64,000 nt of DNA, taken from the NCBI RefSeq assembly GCF_048544455.1, contig NC_133536.1, forward strand, positions 196,605,325 through 196,669,324, written 5' to 3'. Origin of the DNA: Silene latifolia. Its lineage: Eukaryota > Streptophyta > Magnoliopsida > Caryophyllales > Caryophyllaceae. A model generated the notes under the pieces. The model saw only the letters and a program-made list of their open reading frames with translations, had not been told where the DNA came from and made no database searches. A program made the translations under genes and the position numbers. This document shows positions 1 to 13,867 of this stretch, piece after piece. How positions within the stretch are numbered: the stretch's first letter is position 1; each line of letters opens with the position of its first letter.

Positions 1-1376
1 ATTGATTAAAAGCACTAGGGTGTCATGAGTTCATAAGGGATTCATGGAAAAAGATCATACAAACATGTTCTCAATTAGAAGCAAGTAGTTATTGTTGTGA
101 TGGGATCGAGTTAGTGTATATCTTACAATCCCTAGGAAGATTTAGGTCCCAGAGCCGAGTCGATCAAGACTGTACAACACCTACAAGTCGACTTAGTCTC
201 TTCCTATTCAACTCTATGCATGGTATAACAAGGCTCGAGTTAGTTTATGTCTTACAAGCCTCATTGAAAAGATAAGATATGGGTAAAAAATGCAAGGTTT
301 CATAGTCTAGCATTTCATTAAACATAATATGTGCATAGGTTGAAATCACAACAAACAAGCAATTTAATTATGAAAACATATTAGATTAAGCATAGATCAA
401 TCCCCATGTTTGTTTTCCCTAATTCCCCATTAACCCTAGTTAAAGGACTACTCACTCATGATCAAGTTTAGCATGCTAATAAGGTTGTCAATCATACTAA
501 CAAAGAAAAACATGATGAATAAATGATGTGATTAACAATAATTAAACAAGGGTGAAAAATATTATACCTACTTGAGATGATCCAAATAATAAAGCAAAGA
601 ATAATAAAAGTAAACTTGATGATTGATGGAAGGTTGTCAATCCTCCAATAATACCCAAATAATCTTCTAATTACCCAACTAAAACTAAGAACAATTGAGA
701 AATTAAGGAAATATTAAGATGTAATTAAGATTGAAATGTGTATTACAACTTTAATTAAAACTAAATTAAGAAATGATTATGATAAGATGATAATTAGATT
801 GTATAATAGAGTATTTATACTAAAATTAAGTACAAGGATTAGAGTTACTAAGGGCTTAAATGACTAAGACCCAATGAGAAACTTAATAATCTTGCTAATC
901 TCGAGGGACATGCGCGGATCATGTTGCAACTCCCACCAGAATCTGCGCATCCTCGCCTGAAGCACGACTTGTACTGTAAGAATATCCGCTCGGATTGGCT
1001 TGGAGACACTTGGATCCTGGCCCTGGGACGCTCGGATCGTGGCACAGAGTTCTTCTCTTGTTTGGCTCCTTAACAATCCGTGGGGATTTTGTTGAGGATG
1101 CACAAATATTTTCATCATTGCCCATTTTACTTCATTTATTTGCTTAGGCTTCTAGTGTCGGTCTCCTCTTCGATGCTTGGTCATTAGATGCGATCCATTT
1201 AGCTCCATTTTTCTCCATAAATGCAAGGCTAGCAATCCTCTCCTACCAAAGACACAAAATCTCAAAGAATATGCAAAATGGGAAATTAAAGATAAAAAAT
1301 GACCCTAATATATGCTAGAAAGCATGAGAACGAGGTTAATTTGGAAACTAAATGTGCTCAAATATGAGTCACATCA
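1..1376 (-). repeat. 3' LTR of the Athila-type element (truncated by window edge)
   Basis: This stretch matches 24633-25398 and 34089-34687 almost base for base. The LTR outer end reads GAGTCACATCA on the plus strand (TGATGTGACTC on the minus strand) in both copies. About 260 bp of LTR lie left of the window. A cluster of GACGCTCGGAT-like motifs lies at about 900-1060. Confidence 0.85.
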
Positions 1377-1395
1377 AACATCCCCAAACAGAACC
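1377..1395 (-). other. Polypurine tract of the Athila-type element
   Basis: Read on the minus strand, the bases next to the 3' LTR are CTGTTTGGGGATGTT. This G-rich run abuts the LTR, as expected for a plus-strand primer site. The pol-less element at 36729 has a similar tract next to its 3' LTR. Confidence 0.5.
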
Positions 1396-3816
1396 TTTGC
1401 TCGTCCCGAGTAAAGAGGTGACTAAAACTATGACCTTTATTTAAACTAGCCTACTAAATATTCGATATGAGATAATTAGCGGGTCTCACTCCGCCCCTTC
1501 AACTCACAACAAGACATCCATGAGGTAGGGTGCCTTCTTGCAAGGCAAGGTGGGGCTTGCCAAAATGGTGATACATCCAAGCATTAAGCACACAAAACAA
1601 GTAGTGGATGCATCTACAAAAATGAATAGCCTCTTCCTCATCTAAGTAGCGGAAATTATCTAGAAGGGAAGCAATCTAAGGGTACACACTCCATTATAGA
1701 TATGGTTTTTTCAAGTCACTAAGCCAAGGAGGATACCAACAAATCACCTCCAAGTTGTGTTAAGCTAGGGTATCTTCATCCTCAATCGCTAAATGCTTTT
1801 GTCAAGAGTAGACTCCTTATGGTGTTAGAAACACTGTTGGATCACGGGATCCCCCTTCTTGCCTAGACAAGAAGAAGGGTCATCCCCTCTCTACCATGCA
1901 CAAAAGTGGGATCAATGGAAAAAGGGATCAATATACTTTGAGTTTCATAGTGGGAGTTTGCATATGATTTTGATACCCCCCCATTTTCTTGTGGCATTTG
2001 ACATTTTTGAGAACAATTTCTTTTGCCATTTCTTTGATGTTTGGCTCTTTTAGTTTCATAGTGGGAGTTCTTATTTTTGTACTCCTCTTTTTTTTTTGAT
2101 GCAATTCGTGCAAACTTCTTGTTTTTAGTTTTGATGGTTGAACTCAAATTGATAATTTTTGTGCCCATTCCCTTTTTATTGACAAAATATGGTAGAAGTG
2201 GAAGATGGTTTCATGGTTTCAAGGGTCACCTTAGAATAAACGGTATCCAAGGAGTTATCACACCACAAGGTACTCTTGACTAGACCTTAGTTCATGGGTC
2301 AAACGATACTAGCATGATATATCCTAGGATGTTTTAGAGGCATTCTAATGAGCAAAGTCTCAAGAAGAAAAAGTATCTACAAGAGCCTTATATACACTTG
2401 TCAAGTTTCCCAAATAGATGTTTTCACAAAAATTTTCCTAAAATGCAACTAACATTTATTACAACTCTAATGCATATGCTTCTATCAACTAGTTTGCCAT
2501 ATAAACTACATGCAACTCCTAAAATCACATTGGTTTGTACCACATCAACTAAAAAAAGCCACATAGTCATTAACATAGAGAGGAAAAAGGAAATTTAGAA
2601 GGATCATACCATACAGTCTTCATATTCCTCATGCCTCGGATGTGGCGTAGTCGATCCAATGTGATAAGAGAACAAACAAATATAAGTATATACACAATAT
2701 ACAATTCTACACTACAAAGGAATGAACATGTTTTTGGATTTTTAATTTTTTCAAATTTTTATGGTTTTTGTTTTTATGAAATAAAAGAACATATTTTTGT
2801 GTTTTTCGAAACTTTTAAATTTTTATCATTTTTGATTTTAAATGTTAAGTTAGAATTTCCCATTCCCATACTATGGGCATTGTCCTCAATTGGCCATTAC
2901 GATAGGATATTATGCAATGCAAGCTAAATGAAAATGTATGATTTCCACACTAGTATGCAAACTACATGACATATAAACAAGTGATGCAATCTAATCTATC
3001 CTATATGATGCATGCTTTCTATTAATTGGAGAGCTAATTTAAATTAACTCACATTCCTTGTGTGTGAACTTCCCCAAACCAATCAGAACACTATTTCTGG
3101 TGTCAAAATAGGGAAATTCATGCACAAGGCAAGGATGCAATGCATGAATTTTAATTGTCATTTTGGATTTTATAAGTGGGAACAATAAATGAGACATCTC
3201 AATGGAACCGAGGTGGGAGTCCTTTAAGTGGTCCTAGGACTCAAAACCACCAAGAGCCAAGATTGACTCTACAAATGATCAAGATTAAAATTTGAAACAA
3301 GAGATAGAAACAAAGCTAAAGGAGGTGTAGGAAACTCACAATGGAATAGGTTGAAGTCAAGTAGTCAACCCCACACTTGTGGTATCCTCCAAATAGCCTT
3401 GTAAACCCTCAATTGTCGCTAATTGCGACATCATCATATCCGGCCTCATCGTCGCCATCATCATCATCATCACTTTCATCATCAGTTTATTCATCATCTT
3501 CTTCATCATTCACCTCCATTGACCCGGAGGATTCACCACTTTCATCATCATCCTTGGAACTTGAACTTTACTCTTCTTCTTCTTGGCATGAATCAGTATC
3601 TTTCCCATCTTCAACAACAATAACAACCTCCTTTCCATTAGCCATCCGACTATCCATTTCGGCGTGTTTAGAAGCACTAGGGAAGAATACCTCCTTATCC
3701 GCCCAACTAGGCAAAGGACATCAAGGATCAAGAAGTCCTTGCCTAGCTAGATGTAGTAGGGGTGGATATTGGGCACGGTAAGCATTCACTCGGTTATCGT
3801 GAGCTTCTTTACGCAT
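1396..3816 (-). other. Non-coding 3' interior of the Athila-type element
   Basis: Stretch of 2.4 kb between the env-like ORF and the 3' LTR. It is AT-rich, and I see no protein domain in any frame. A run of CATCATC/TCATCA trinucleotides at about 3430-3510 would encode acidic residues if read on the minus strand. It may be the degenerate end of the env-like ORF or its 3' UTR. Confidence 0.5.
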
Positions 3817-4323
3817 TTATTGCATTAATTGGGTCAAATAGTCGTTGCCTACCATGACATTAGAGCCACTTGGTTTGAATTCTTGGCAGGCAAAGGGATA
3901 GGGTGGAGTCACAAAGGTAGAGGAGGAGGGCTTTGCAATTGGATCCCTATGTTGCTTAATTATCACTTCGGCTTCCTTGGAGACGGGCAATAGGTAGTTT
4001 GGTTTACGGACGGAGATACGGCAAATCTTGTCGGGTAAGACAAAGGACTTAGCTTCTTTGATGAGCCACTCATATTTATTGTCAATATTGTCATTCTTGA
4101 CCCAATGGAATTTGTTGATCATAGTGCTCATATCAAGGAGATTGCTCCCTTTAACCGGTTTGTAGGTGTTATCTTTGTTAAAACCCGGGTTAAAGTGCTT
4201 AGCTAACCTCGTTAACAAGCCCTCGTTTACAATGAAGGCCACTCCATCTTTCCCAATTATCAATCTCGAGTCACCGATCAAGCAATAGTTGAAGAATATT
4301 GTACTTTTTGGTGAACTTCCCAT
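3817..4323 (-). pseudogene. Athila env-like/ATHILA ORF, downstream part
   Basis: Open frame of 168 codons. It resembles the extra ORF that Athila elements carry 3' of pol (ATHILA ORF-1 family). Its first part reads like the continuation of the 13472-13867 ORF, and copia A was inserted between the two. No membrane segment or signal peptide is evident. The assignment rests on position in the element and general resemblance, not on a diagnostic motif. Treated as a fossil. Confidence 0.5.
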
Positions 4324-4377
4324 TGATATTCATGAAGGACTCAAGGTAGACAAAATCAAGTTCGGTGAAGTGGTTGG

Positions 4378-5650
4378 TGTTAGAAATCTATATCCCTATA
4401 CTTAACATATTCATATATGTGATAATTTAATTTAGCCATAAAATTAAATGTTGATCTTATGCATGCAAACAATAAAAGAATAAGAGAGAAATCATCATCT
4501 TACATTGAGGATTTCGGGTTATTTGGGCACAAGTGAGTTCTCCTACTCACTTGTTCTTGAGCTTCCTTAAATGGATGAACAAGGATTCAAGTAGAGAATC
4601 CCTCCCGAGGATTTATACCCAAAGTAACAACTTAATAAATTAATATTATTATTACTAGAACAATATTAATTTAGTATAAAATTGACCAAAATTATTTTGT
4701 TCTCTCAATAATTTCGGTTGAGAGGAAGGAAGAAGGAGGAATATTTTTATCTCTCTAAAACTCTTATTTTAGATGATGAATGAATAATAATCCACAAGTT
4801 TGCATGTAGTGAATTGTTAAGTGTAAGAGAGCAAAAGACCCTTGGTCTTTTGATAAGGGAAACCGGGTAGAAGGGTGGGAAAGGGCCAATGCATGAGCTT
4901 CAAATCTTCCCAAGAATTTTAGGCATGTAAGGCTATGCATTAGGTCTTATGATTATGCCTTCCACTAAATATATTTAACACAAAATAAGCCTAATGCTCC
5001 CTCCTTATTTCGGCACATATAGTGTAAAATGGAAAATCTATTTTACACATTATTTTGTCAATATGTCACATGTAACATGTTTCATGACATTAGGTATATA
5101 AAATGTATTTTTAACAATTAAAAATCAACATATAAATAAAATATGTCACTTATAAAATTAACCTAGTAATTCATAATTACTTGTACCGAAATGAATTCCC
5201 GAGTCACAAATTACAACATTCTGTATTTGTAATAATCAATTCATTCTGTTTCAATTGTTTCCGTAAACAATAATTTCATCCAAGTAATAAAACAATTCGA
5301 TTACTTAGACCGTATCCAATTTAATCAAATTACAATGAGACACGTAAATATTACTTCCAAAATCGTCCATCAATTTTAAGTAATTTAATTGACCCGTATC
5401 GTCATACGATCAATTAAATGATCAAATAAGAGTGTTACCCTTTAGATATGACCTAAGGGGATCAACTGGTCACCACCGTCTCACGACAGTAATGTCAAAC
5501 TCTAGTCAGCCAATCATTACCGATATGTGTGGACCAGTTGACAGTAAAATATTACTTCCCAATTGTATTCTTTAAAATGAGATTTAAATATGTGATCATC
5601 ATGATCAACAGTTGTGATCGCATTATTGTCGGAGGACACATATTCCAACA
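4378..5650 (-). repeat. 3' LTR of copia element A
   Basis: 1273 bp, beginning TGTTAG and ending CAACA. Near-identical to 11891-13165. The purine tract AAGTGGGAGAT (minus strand) lies directly inside it, at about 5651-5661. Confidence 0.92.
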
Positions 5651-8600
5651 ATCTCCCACTTGTCCTCGACAAGTGTGCGTCACCAATTCTCTTGTCCTAT
5701 TACTATCTCCCACTCAATGCAAGGTGTCTTTCAGGTCGTACTTGCAAGTGATCATATCGAGAGTGGTTTCCTCGATCTGGAGAATAACTGATTGACCGGA
5801 TTTATCCACCATGGATACATTCCGAGCGTGGCCACGCATTTTCAGTTCATTACTCCTCGAGTGGCCCTGAGATATTGTTATAACCCTGACTAGGGGTGGA
5901 CAATTCCTATCGCACTCATTCCCTTCGACTAGCCACAACCATCATAACCCAAAATATGCCCATTTGACCCCATTTACGAAGGTCGTAGTAACACAAATCA
6001 AAGTTAATCTGAAACTGTGCCATCTTAGGCGAACAATCTTTAGTCAAAAGAATCGACTCATTAGAATAATATAGTAGCTCTCGCCACGACCAGGCTATAT
6101 AAATTTGCCAGAACTTTATAAGCGGTCATAAGGCCAGACAAAGTGTTCTTAACAGTCTGCCTATGTGATCGACTAGTCATTCTCATATGACTCCATGGCA
6201 CTTGAACTTGCCATCAATCACATCACACTCTAGTTACTTCGAGACGTCACCTCATATAAGTAACTATGGGCGACTACAATGCTAATCCGTGTTCACTTTA
6301 ACGGGGTTCAATTGTCTCTACAACCCGTTTGGATATAACAAAGTGAAGGTGAGTTAATAATAACTCAAACGACAAATGTCGACATCACATTCGGGTAGTC
6401 AATACCGTATTATAACCTTGTGATGCATATCGTAAGTGTGTAAACACTTGTTGATTGCAATAGAAGTTTAACATACCATGTGTCCATGTGTTCAAACTTC
6501 TTAATCGCAATTTCCTTTATATTCATGTTATCCCTCATAGCATGAACCTTACAAAGTACACATATAGGTTCCCAACCTCGGTTTGGGTTCTTTATCTTGA
6601 AAGAACTTCCTGGTCGATTATCACATAACCAATGAAGTTGTGGTGAATGATATAACTTGCACTGATCAAGTACTCCACCCACTCACAATGTACTAGGTAA
6701 ATGTTTTGCAGAGTCTTGCAACAATTGTCAAGATGATTAGCCTAGCACTTCTCACAAGTCCTAGTATATTAGAAAATATTAGTTTTGGGCAACTTCTTAC
6801 TTCAACTAAATATCTTTCCAAACTTCTTATTTCTTCTTTTAGCTTGCAAAGCTTAGGATTATCATAAATCCTTACGCGTGTTCGGATTTTAATATGTGCA
6901 ACCTCTTGACACATAACAGAGTGTTCTGTCCAACACTGAAATCGCTCATCGGATTCTCCTCGAGAATACATGACGATTCTTTTACGGCTTGCCAATGAAT
7001 CATCATGCTCTTATGCATATGATTTATTATTGGACATGTGCATGATTATTCTAATAGCGGAAACATTAGTAACTTTTAATCATGTCATCAACTATTCTTA
7101 GGTTCAATGAATGACCATGACTGCTTATGGTAATTCCATTTTCATCGATATGAATAACCTACGTTTCTTGTTGATTTGATGTGTATATCTCAATACTTAT
7201 CCAACATCTCATGATGTGATTGGATTCATCATAGTCCATTTTCATCCAGAATTGAAAACTCAAATACTTCTTTGTGAAAGAATAGTATTAGCTCGTCATT
7301 CTCAATGAGTAATGAGTTATAAACCTTTACAAGATGATTGCTCCCACTAAATTCCATGTCTTCACATGATAATTTCCAAACTCCCACTTAATTCCACATG
7401 TTTCGTAATTGACTACTCAATTGAAACATTTCAAGAATTGAAATATATTGCTTTGCTAAGTTATTAAGATAAAACCATATATGTTCCCATCATATCCTTT
7501 AAAAATACCTATTTTGAAGAGGTCTCATCTTAACCTTATGGAAAGAGATTTTAATCTCTAACTCATTCATTTTATAATGATGCGTAGCAATGTCATTATT
7601 TAAATATGAATAATATCTAATACACGTCCTTCAAAATACCCTTTCGAAAGGAGGTTTAACAATTTCATTTTCATAACGAGGTTAAGTAATGACATTTGCA
7701 TGGTTAATACTTAACTTAGCTCTTGTGGATATCGACATATCAACATTTGCAACTTTTAGTTATAAATCTCATTTATTTTTAGGATGCAACTTTAATTCAT
7801 TTAGGCTCTTAAATAAATATCAATATTGAAACTATTGGTCAAAAATCATAAACTAGTCAATTAAGACTTTACATTAGTCATTCTTATTCCAAAACTTTCT
7901 TTTGGTCTCCTCGTGTAGTTATCTTGAGAACATATTCTTTTGATTACTTCACTTGGTCTCTTTTGTCATGTAGATCTATTCGAGACCATAGATCTCATCT
8001 ATTCGTGTATACTATATAAATAGATATACCTTTATTCAAATCATTCTTCCTTGCGTAGATCTCATTTACACAAATTTTTCTTGATGTTCTTTGTGTCTTC
8101 ATTTTTCTCCCACTCTATCTTTAGAATGAATACACTAGAGATTCAAAGATAGCTTATGAGACACAAATAATGATTTTGAAGTAGAAGGAGGACTATCTCA
8201 TAGGTTGACTAATTGTTTTAAATTTGATAAGTGTACTTGGTGATTGACATTCCTTTTAGAGAGTTCCTCAACTCAATATGACTTTATAATTGATCATATA
8301 CAAGCCTTAAGCTTGTGGACATATAATGAATCCCATCATTATAGTTGTCTATTAGATCACTTTAAGTGAATGATCATATGTTTCTATGAGCAAGCGGATA
8401 AAGACGAATTTTAGAACAAGGATAAAATACGATAAAACGGGTGACTTGGGTTGCAAACCAAGCCACCATTATCCAAAATACAACCAATATCCAAAATACA
8501 TTTCCATGTCGAACACGGAAATCAAAAGGTTCTAAAATCCGAAACATAAATTAAAATAAGACAATAAAAAGACAAGCTTCATGGAAGCTACTCCTAGCTT

Positions 8601-8740
8601 CTCGATGGTTTCTCAAGCTTGCTTTTCTTTTCCCTTGTCCTTGCTTGGTGAAGGCCCTATTTACAATAAAAGGGGGATACATTATCACAACTTTGTATCA
8701 TAATACCATAGTTGAATTAGAAACATAAAAGAAAGGATAG
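5651..8740 (-). other. Interior of copia A downstream of gag; no recognisable pol
   Basis: Stretch of 3.1 kb where protease, integrase and reverse transcriptase would be expected. I see only short unconnected reading frames and no catalytic motif. The first 1.8 kb has a counterpart in copia B (about 26677-27500), for example the CTCCCACTTGTCCTCGAC start and the later TATCGAGAGTGGTTTCC stretch. The family therefore keeps this sequence although it does not code. Confidence 0.6.
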
Positions 8741-9636
8741 TCATTTACCTACTGGAGTGATTTTTCCAGCTTTAATGTCACCAAGGTATTTGGAACAATT
8801 TCTTTTCCAATGTCCAACACCATTACAATAATGGCATTTATCAAGAGGACCCTTCTTGATCTTGGAAGTGCTAGCTTCATAAGTCTTAGCTTTGGTGAAA
8901 GTGGGAGCTTGCTTCTTACCCTTCTTCCCATTCTTCTTGAATTTCCCCTTACTTTTGGTGCTAATGTTTAACACATCCTTAGGTGGGTTAACATTTAATC
9001 TCATGTCTCTTTCGGCTTACACAAGTAACTTTTGCAACTCTTCAAGAGACACGTCCTTGTCTTGCATGTTAAAATTCACCCGGAATTGAACATATGCCTT
9101 GACTTTGGATAAGGAGTGTAGAATCCTATCTACAATGAGTTCTTTGGGGATTTCAACTTTTTTAATCTTCAAGGTCTCGACTAGCTCCATCAATTTGAGC
9201 ACGTGAGGGCTAACCTTTTGGCCCTCTTTGAAGTCGAGATCAAAGAATGCCGCGGCGCCTCATATTGGACGATCCGCGGAGTTTGTGAAAACATTGTCAC
9301 AAGCTTGGAATAGATTTCATTAGCGGTGCCCATCTTAAAGGCTCTCCTTTGGAGATCCGCCTCCATCGCAAAGATTAACACATTTTTCATTGCGGCGGAC
9401 TCCTTGTGGTAAGCCTCATATGCTTCCCTAGTGGCGGCGGTCGACCTAGCATTAGGTTCGGGTGGAGAGGCCTCGGTGAGGTAACGAAGCTTGTCGTCAC
9501 CTTGGGCGGCTAATTTGAGTTGGGCATCCCAAACCGAGAAATTTGACACATTCTTTTCAAGTTTACAACGATCCAAGAAGGATCGGAGCCATGATGTATT
9601 AGTGAGAGGTGTGGCATTTGGGTTTGGAGTGGCCAT
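8741..9636 (-). pseudogene. Copia A gag remnant with CCHC zinc knuckle
   Basis: Three overlapping minus-strand frames together resemble a copia gag. The N-terminal part (9190-9636) starts MATPNPNATPL and has the tryptophan-rich gag core. The middle part (9017-9202) resembles the UBN2/retrotran_gag helices. The C-terminal part (8741-9004) is lysine-rich and carries CHYCNGVGHWKRNC, a CX2CX4HX4C knuckle. Gag would package element RNA. It is broken and is treated as a fossil. Confidence 0.75.
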
Positions 9637-9639
9637 TTG

Positions 9640-11876
9640 TTATGAGAAATAGAAGCGGTCTATAAAACAAAAATAGAAGGAATAAAACATATGTCGTTTT
9701 CAAAATAATAATACTCGTAAAAATTCAATTTAAACAAGTTTTATTGCATTTATCTAGTGACCTCTACCCAACTTGATAAATGATTCCAAGACCCAAATTC
9801 ATATCAACTTAGGCACGGGGTAGCCGATGAAACCTTTATCAATATAACTCGGTGGATTAACTCTTTAATCGATTCTACTTTTAGAACTCTTGGTCGATAA
9901 AATTACTCTAATATTTATCTATAGCCCAAAACACATCTGACAAGGGCACGGGGTAGCCGATGAAACCCTTATCAAAAACTTTTGTTGAGTTCAATCCAAA
10001 TTTCGAATAAATGTGTCCATGATCCAAACCCATATTAACTTGGGAACGGGGTAGCCGATGAAACCCTCATCAACATGAATTCAGTGGATAGACATTTATC
10101 ACCCACTTCCCCTACGTAACAAGGTTTGTACCCCGGGGTGGCCGAGTGCACTCCCTCGCGAAATAGGTTTTCATGGTTTCTACTATTTGAAAAAGGCTAT
10201 GTCTCAATTGTTTATTTTAGCGAGAGGTCATGTCAATTTATTATCTATCACGTTTTAAGTGAACTAAAGCGGTGAACTACGCTAATTGTAATTGACACGG
10301 TCGATAAACTCAATAAAAGATGATGCATGTTTTAGTTATGGCGATTTAGCGATACATGCGACATATAAATAAAATGCAAAACATAAAATAAATCCTAGTA
10401 TGGCCTTCCTAAAATAGAAAATCTAATTAACTATTACATATTCGGAAACCAACTCCATTGGTCCCTTGAACTTCGGTTATGTTACGCATCTCGAGGTAAC
10501 ATCGTCTTTATGTATCGCTTTCTTGAGTGACATCGTCTTCAAGGAACTCCGGAATAATTAAATTACATAACAAATTACATAATTTCCTATTATACATTTG
10601 TAACTAAAATAAAATAAATCTATTAAATTACAAAACGGTGATACGAGATCACAATAAATTACAACCGAATCGATATTCCCATACATTTCGGGTAATACCA
10701 ATTAAAAACTAAGGTCATACTAAGTAAAATTACATAATTCAAAAATTATATAAAATAAAATTATGACAATCATAAATAAAATGCAGCATTATAATATGTA
10801 TGAACATGCCCAATTTTATGCTAAATCGCCTTTAAGGAGCCAATATCGTACATTAAGCGGTTTTTACGGATTTGCGTGATTCAACCTTTTAAAATCACAA
10901 TGAATTACATAAAATCATATTTATGCACAAGTTAATTACCCTAACCAACTTAGGACTCAAAATTAGTCTCCACTAACAATTTGACTATAATTAACTTATA
11001 TTTCTTAAAATTGTTCATTAATGGACCCAAAATTACAATAAAATGCTATAATCTTCAAATAAATCATAATAATTTCAAATAAATTCAAAATTTGAAATTT
11101 AAACTCATGAACATTCTGGAAAAATACCATGACACTCATAATATTCAAAAACTTAGGTTAAAAATTTCGAAATTTATCCGGAAAAACAATGTTGCAGTTT
11201 ATCGGTTTTACCAAATATAATCATAAAAACATGGAAAAATATATTTATCAACTTTTCAATCTTATATATGAAAAAAAAGTAACAAAATGCAACATGTGAC
11301 GTTTTTCCTTAGTCATGAAGTATGTTTTAGTAATTATTCACCAATTAAGTCACTATTTATGCAATTTTTCATCAAAAATTCATAAATCATGCATAAAGAC
11401 TTCATTATAGCCTATAATTTTACACACATCTTGTAAAATTGCATGTAACAACATACTAAATTTATATGATCAGATTCGAAATTTATCTCATATTAACCTA
11501 TTTTTCATTTAAAATCGATTTTTATCATGAAAAATCCATATTTCGAGCATAAGAACCCCAAAACATTTGAAAATTTACAGGTCATCTAAAAATAATATAT
11601 GTGAAAACATATCCAAAAACCACTGTAAGTTTAGCTAATTTTAGTCCGAAAATGACATTTTAATCATAAAATCACATTTTTAATGCCATTATTATATAGG
11701 ATGAACAACAAAAATCCATAAATTAACCAAAATATCCTAAATACATTTTAGGATCATAAACTTTAACATGCATAATTTATTTCGTGATATTTCATAATAA
11801 CACAAATTTATAAGTTTTATATGTTAATCGTATAACTCGGAAAAACTATAACCGATTTGCATGCAAACAACCAAGG
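9640..11876 (-). other. Unusually long leader of copia A with repeated motif
   Basis: 2.2 kb separate the primer-binding site from gag, and I see no coding potential. The part nearest gag has three diverged copies of a unit containing GGGGTAGCCGATGAAACC, at about 9806-9860, 9945-9990 and 10040-10080. A shorter relative lies at about 10130-10150. The same array recurs in copia B (about 30755-31080). The rest is AT-rich. Confidence 0.7.
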
Positions 11877-11890
11877 CTCTTGATACCGCT
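11877..11890 (-). other. Primer-binding site of copia A
   Basis: On the minus strand the LTR is followed by AGCGGTATCAAGAGCC. This resembles the initiator tRNA-Met priming site TGGTATCAGAGC of copia elements but is not identical to it. Copia B has AGAGGTATCAAGAGCC at the same place. Confidence 0.55.
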
Positions 11891-13165
11891 TGTTAGAAAT
11901 CTATATCCCTATACTTAACATATTCATATATGTGATAATTTAATTTATTCATAAAATTAAATGTTGATCTTATGCATGCAAACAATAAAAGAATAAGAGA
12001 GAAATCATCATCTTACATTGAGGATTTCGGGTTATTTGGGCACAAGTGAGTTCTCCTACTCACTTGTTCTTGAGCTTCCTTAAATGGATGAACAAGGATT
12101 CAAGTAGAGAATCCCTCCCGAGGATTTATACCCAAAGTAACAACTTAATAAAATTAATATTATTATTACTAGAACAATATTAATTTAGTATAAAATTGAC
12201 CAAAATTATTTTGTTCTCTCAATAATTTCGGTTGAGAGGAAGGAAGAAGGAGGAAGATTTTTATCTCTCTAAAACTCTTATTTTAGATGATGAATGAATA
12301 ATAATCCACAAGTTTGCATGTAGTGAATTGTTAAGTGTAAGAGAGCAAAAGACCCTTGGTCTTTTGACAAGGGAAACCGGGTAGGAGGGGTGGGAAAGGG
12401 CCAATGCATGAGCTTCAAATCTTCCCAAGAATTTTAGGCATGTAAGGCTATGCATTAGGTCTTATGATTATGCCTTCCACTAAATATATTTAACACAAAA
12501 TAAGCTTAATGCTCCCTCCTTATTTTGGCACATATAGTGTAAAATGGAAAATCTATTTTACACATTATTTTGTCAATATGTCACATGTAACATGTTTCAT
12601 GACATTAGGTATATAAAATGTATTTTTAACAATTAAAAATCAACATATTAATAAAATATGTCACTTATAAAATTAACCTAGTAATTCATAATTACTTGTA
12701 CCGAAATGAATTCCCGAGTCATAAATTACAACATTCTGTATTTGTAATAATCAATTCATTCTATTTCAATTGTTTCCGTAAACAATAATTTCATCCAAGT
12801 AATAAAACAATTCGATTACTTAGACCGTATCCAATTTAATCAAATTACAATGAGACACGTAAATATTACTTCCAAAATCGTACGTTAATTTTAAGTAATT
12901 TAATTGACCCGTATCGTCATACGATCAATTAAATGATCAATTAAGAGTGTTACCCTTTAGGTATGACCTAAGGGGATCAACTGGTCACCACCGTCTCACG
13001 ACAGTAATGTCAAACTCTAGTCAACCAATCATTACCGATATGTGTGGACCAGTTGACAGTAAAATATTACTTCCCAATTGTATTCTTTAAAATGAGATTT
13101 AAACATGTGATCATCATGATCAACAGTTGTGATCGCATTATTGTCGGAGGACACATATTCCAACA
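11891..13165 (-). repeat. 5' LTR of copia element A
   Basis: 1275 bp, near-identical to 4378-5650. Directly followed by the target duplication GTTGG. Confidence 0.92.
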
Positions 13166-13867
13166 GTTGGTGCCTTTTCTAGCAATAAAGGTATTGGCCA
13201 CAAACTTGTGCCATACTCTTATGCCCGGATGGTCAACATATAAAGCATGGCACTCGCGGAAAGAATGAAATTTTCGACCGGTAATAGCTTTCCAAAGGGG
13301 TGCGGCATCATACTTCAAAGGCTTTTTTCTCAAAATGATCATATTGCATAAGACCAAACACTTTACCAAAATCGGTTTTAGTCATTCTTCTACTCTTGTT
13401 CTCAAGACGGAACTCAACATAATTTCGAGTTTCTATCTTATACACCCTTAAGCAGCTTATGAACTATATGGTTAATAAGGGTAAGTCAATTCATCCATCT
13501 CAAAGAGGGTTAACAACCTCATAGACTCGAAAAATGCTATAGTTCGCTCATGCACACCCAATTTTCCCAAGGCATTTTCACAAATAAACTTGGTAGCCAC
13601 AATAGTCTTTTTAGCAAGGGATAAAAATGCAATCCTATGCTTATCGGTTAATAAAGTTACCTCCGAAAAATTTGAAAATTGTTCTACAACCGGAGTAGAT
13701 GTGGTAGCTTCCTCAATAGGATTGACGGTTACTTGGACTTCCTCCCTTGGTTGGGCCACTACCAACGCCTTAGATGCAAGAAGATCTTGTTGTCTCTTTG
13801 ATAAATTTGTTGTTTTGGGTGCCTTGGTTCCGCCTTTGGCCCTTGACATTATGTTCTCCTTCTTCAA
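13166..13867 (-). pseudogene. Athila env-like/ATHILA ORF, upstream part
   Basis: Minus-strand frame with a basic start (MSRAKGGTKAP) followed by NLSKRQQ, then an acidic and hydrophobic region. It is cut at 13166 by copia A and resumes at 4377. Its beginning is repeated at 15700-15812 (MARTKVGNKAP, NLSKRQQ), so the start of this ORF was duplicated. It belongs to the extra ORF found downstream of pol in Athila elements. Function is unknown. Treated as a fossil. Confidence 0.5.

Larger units (their letters stand above)
4378..13165 (-). mobile_element. Copia-type LTR element A, nearly complete in structure but coding region degraded
   Basis: Bounded by LTRs 4378-5650 and 11891-13165, both starting TGTTAGAAATC and ending TATTCCAACA, and flanked by the exact 5-bp duplication GTTGG (4373-4377 and 13166-13170). 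Minus-strand orientation is shown by the primer-binding-site-like GGTATCAAGAGCC next to the right LTR, the purine tract AAGTGGGAGAT next to the left LTR, and the gag reading direction. Gag with a zinc knuckle is recognisable, but I cannot recognise pol. Broken, with multiple lesions. The LTRs differ at only a few sites by eye, so it is younger than its Athila host and probably younger than copia B. Confidence 0.9.

Noticed and set aside
3377-3781. 134-codon plus-strand frame rich in serine
   Set aside because: It is the translation of a CATCATC/TCTTCT-rich stretch inside the Athila interior. Low complexity, no domain.
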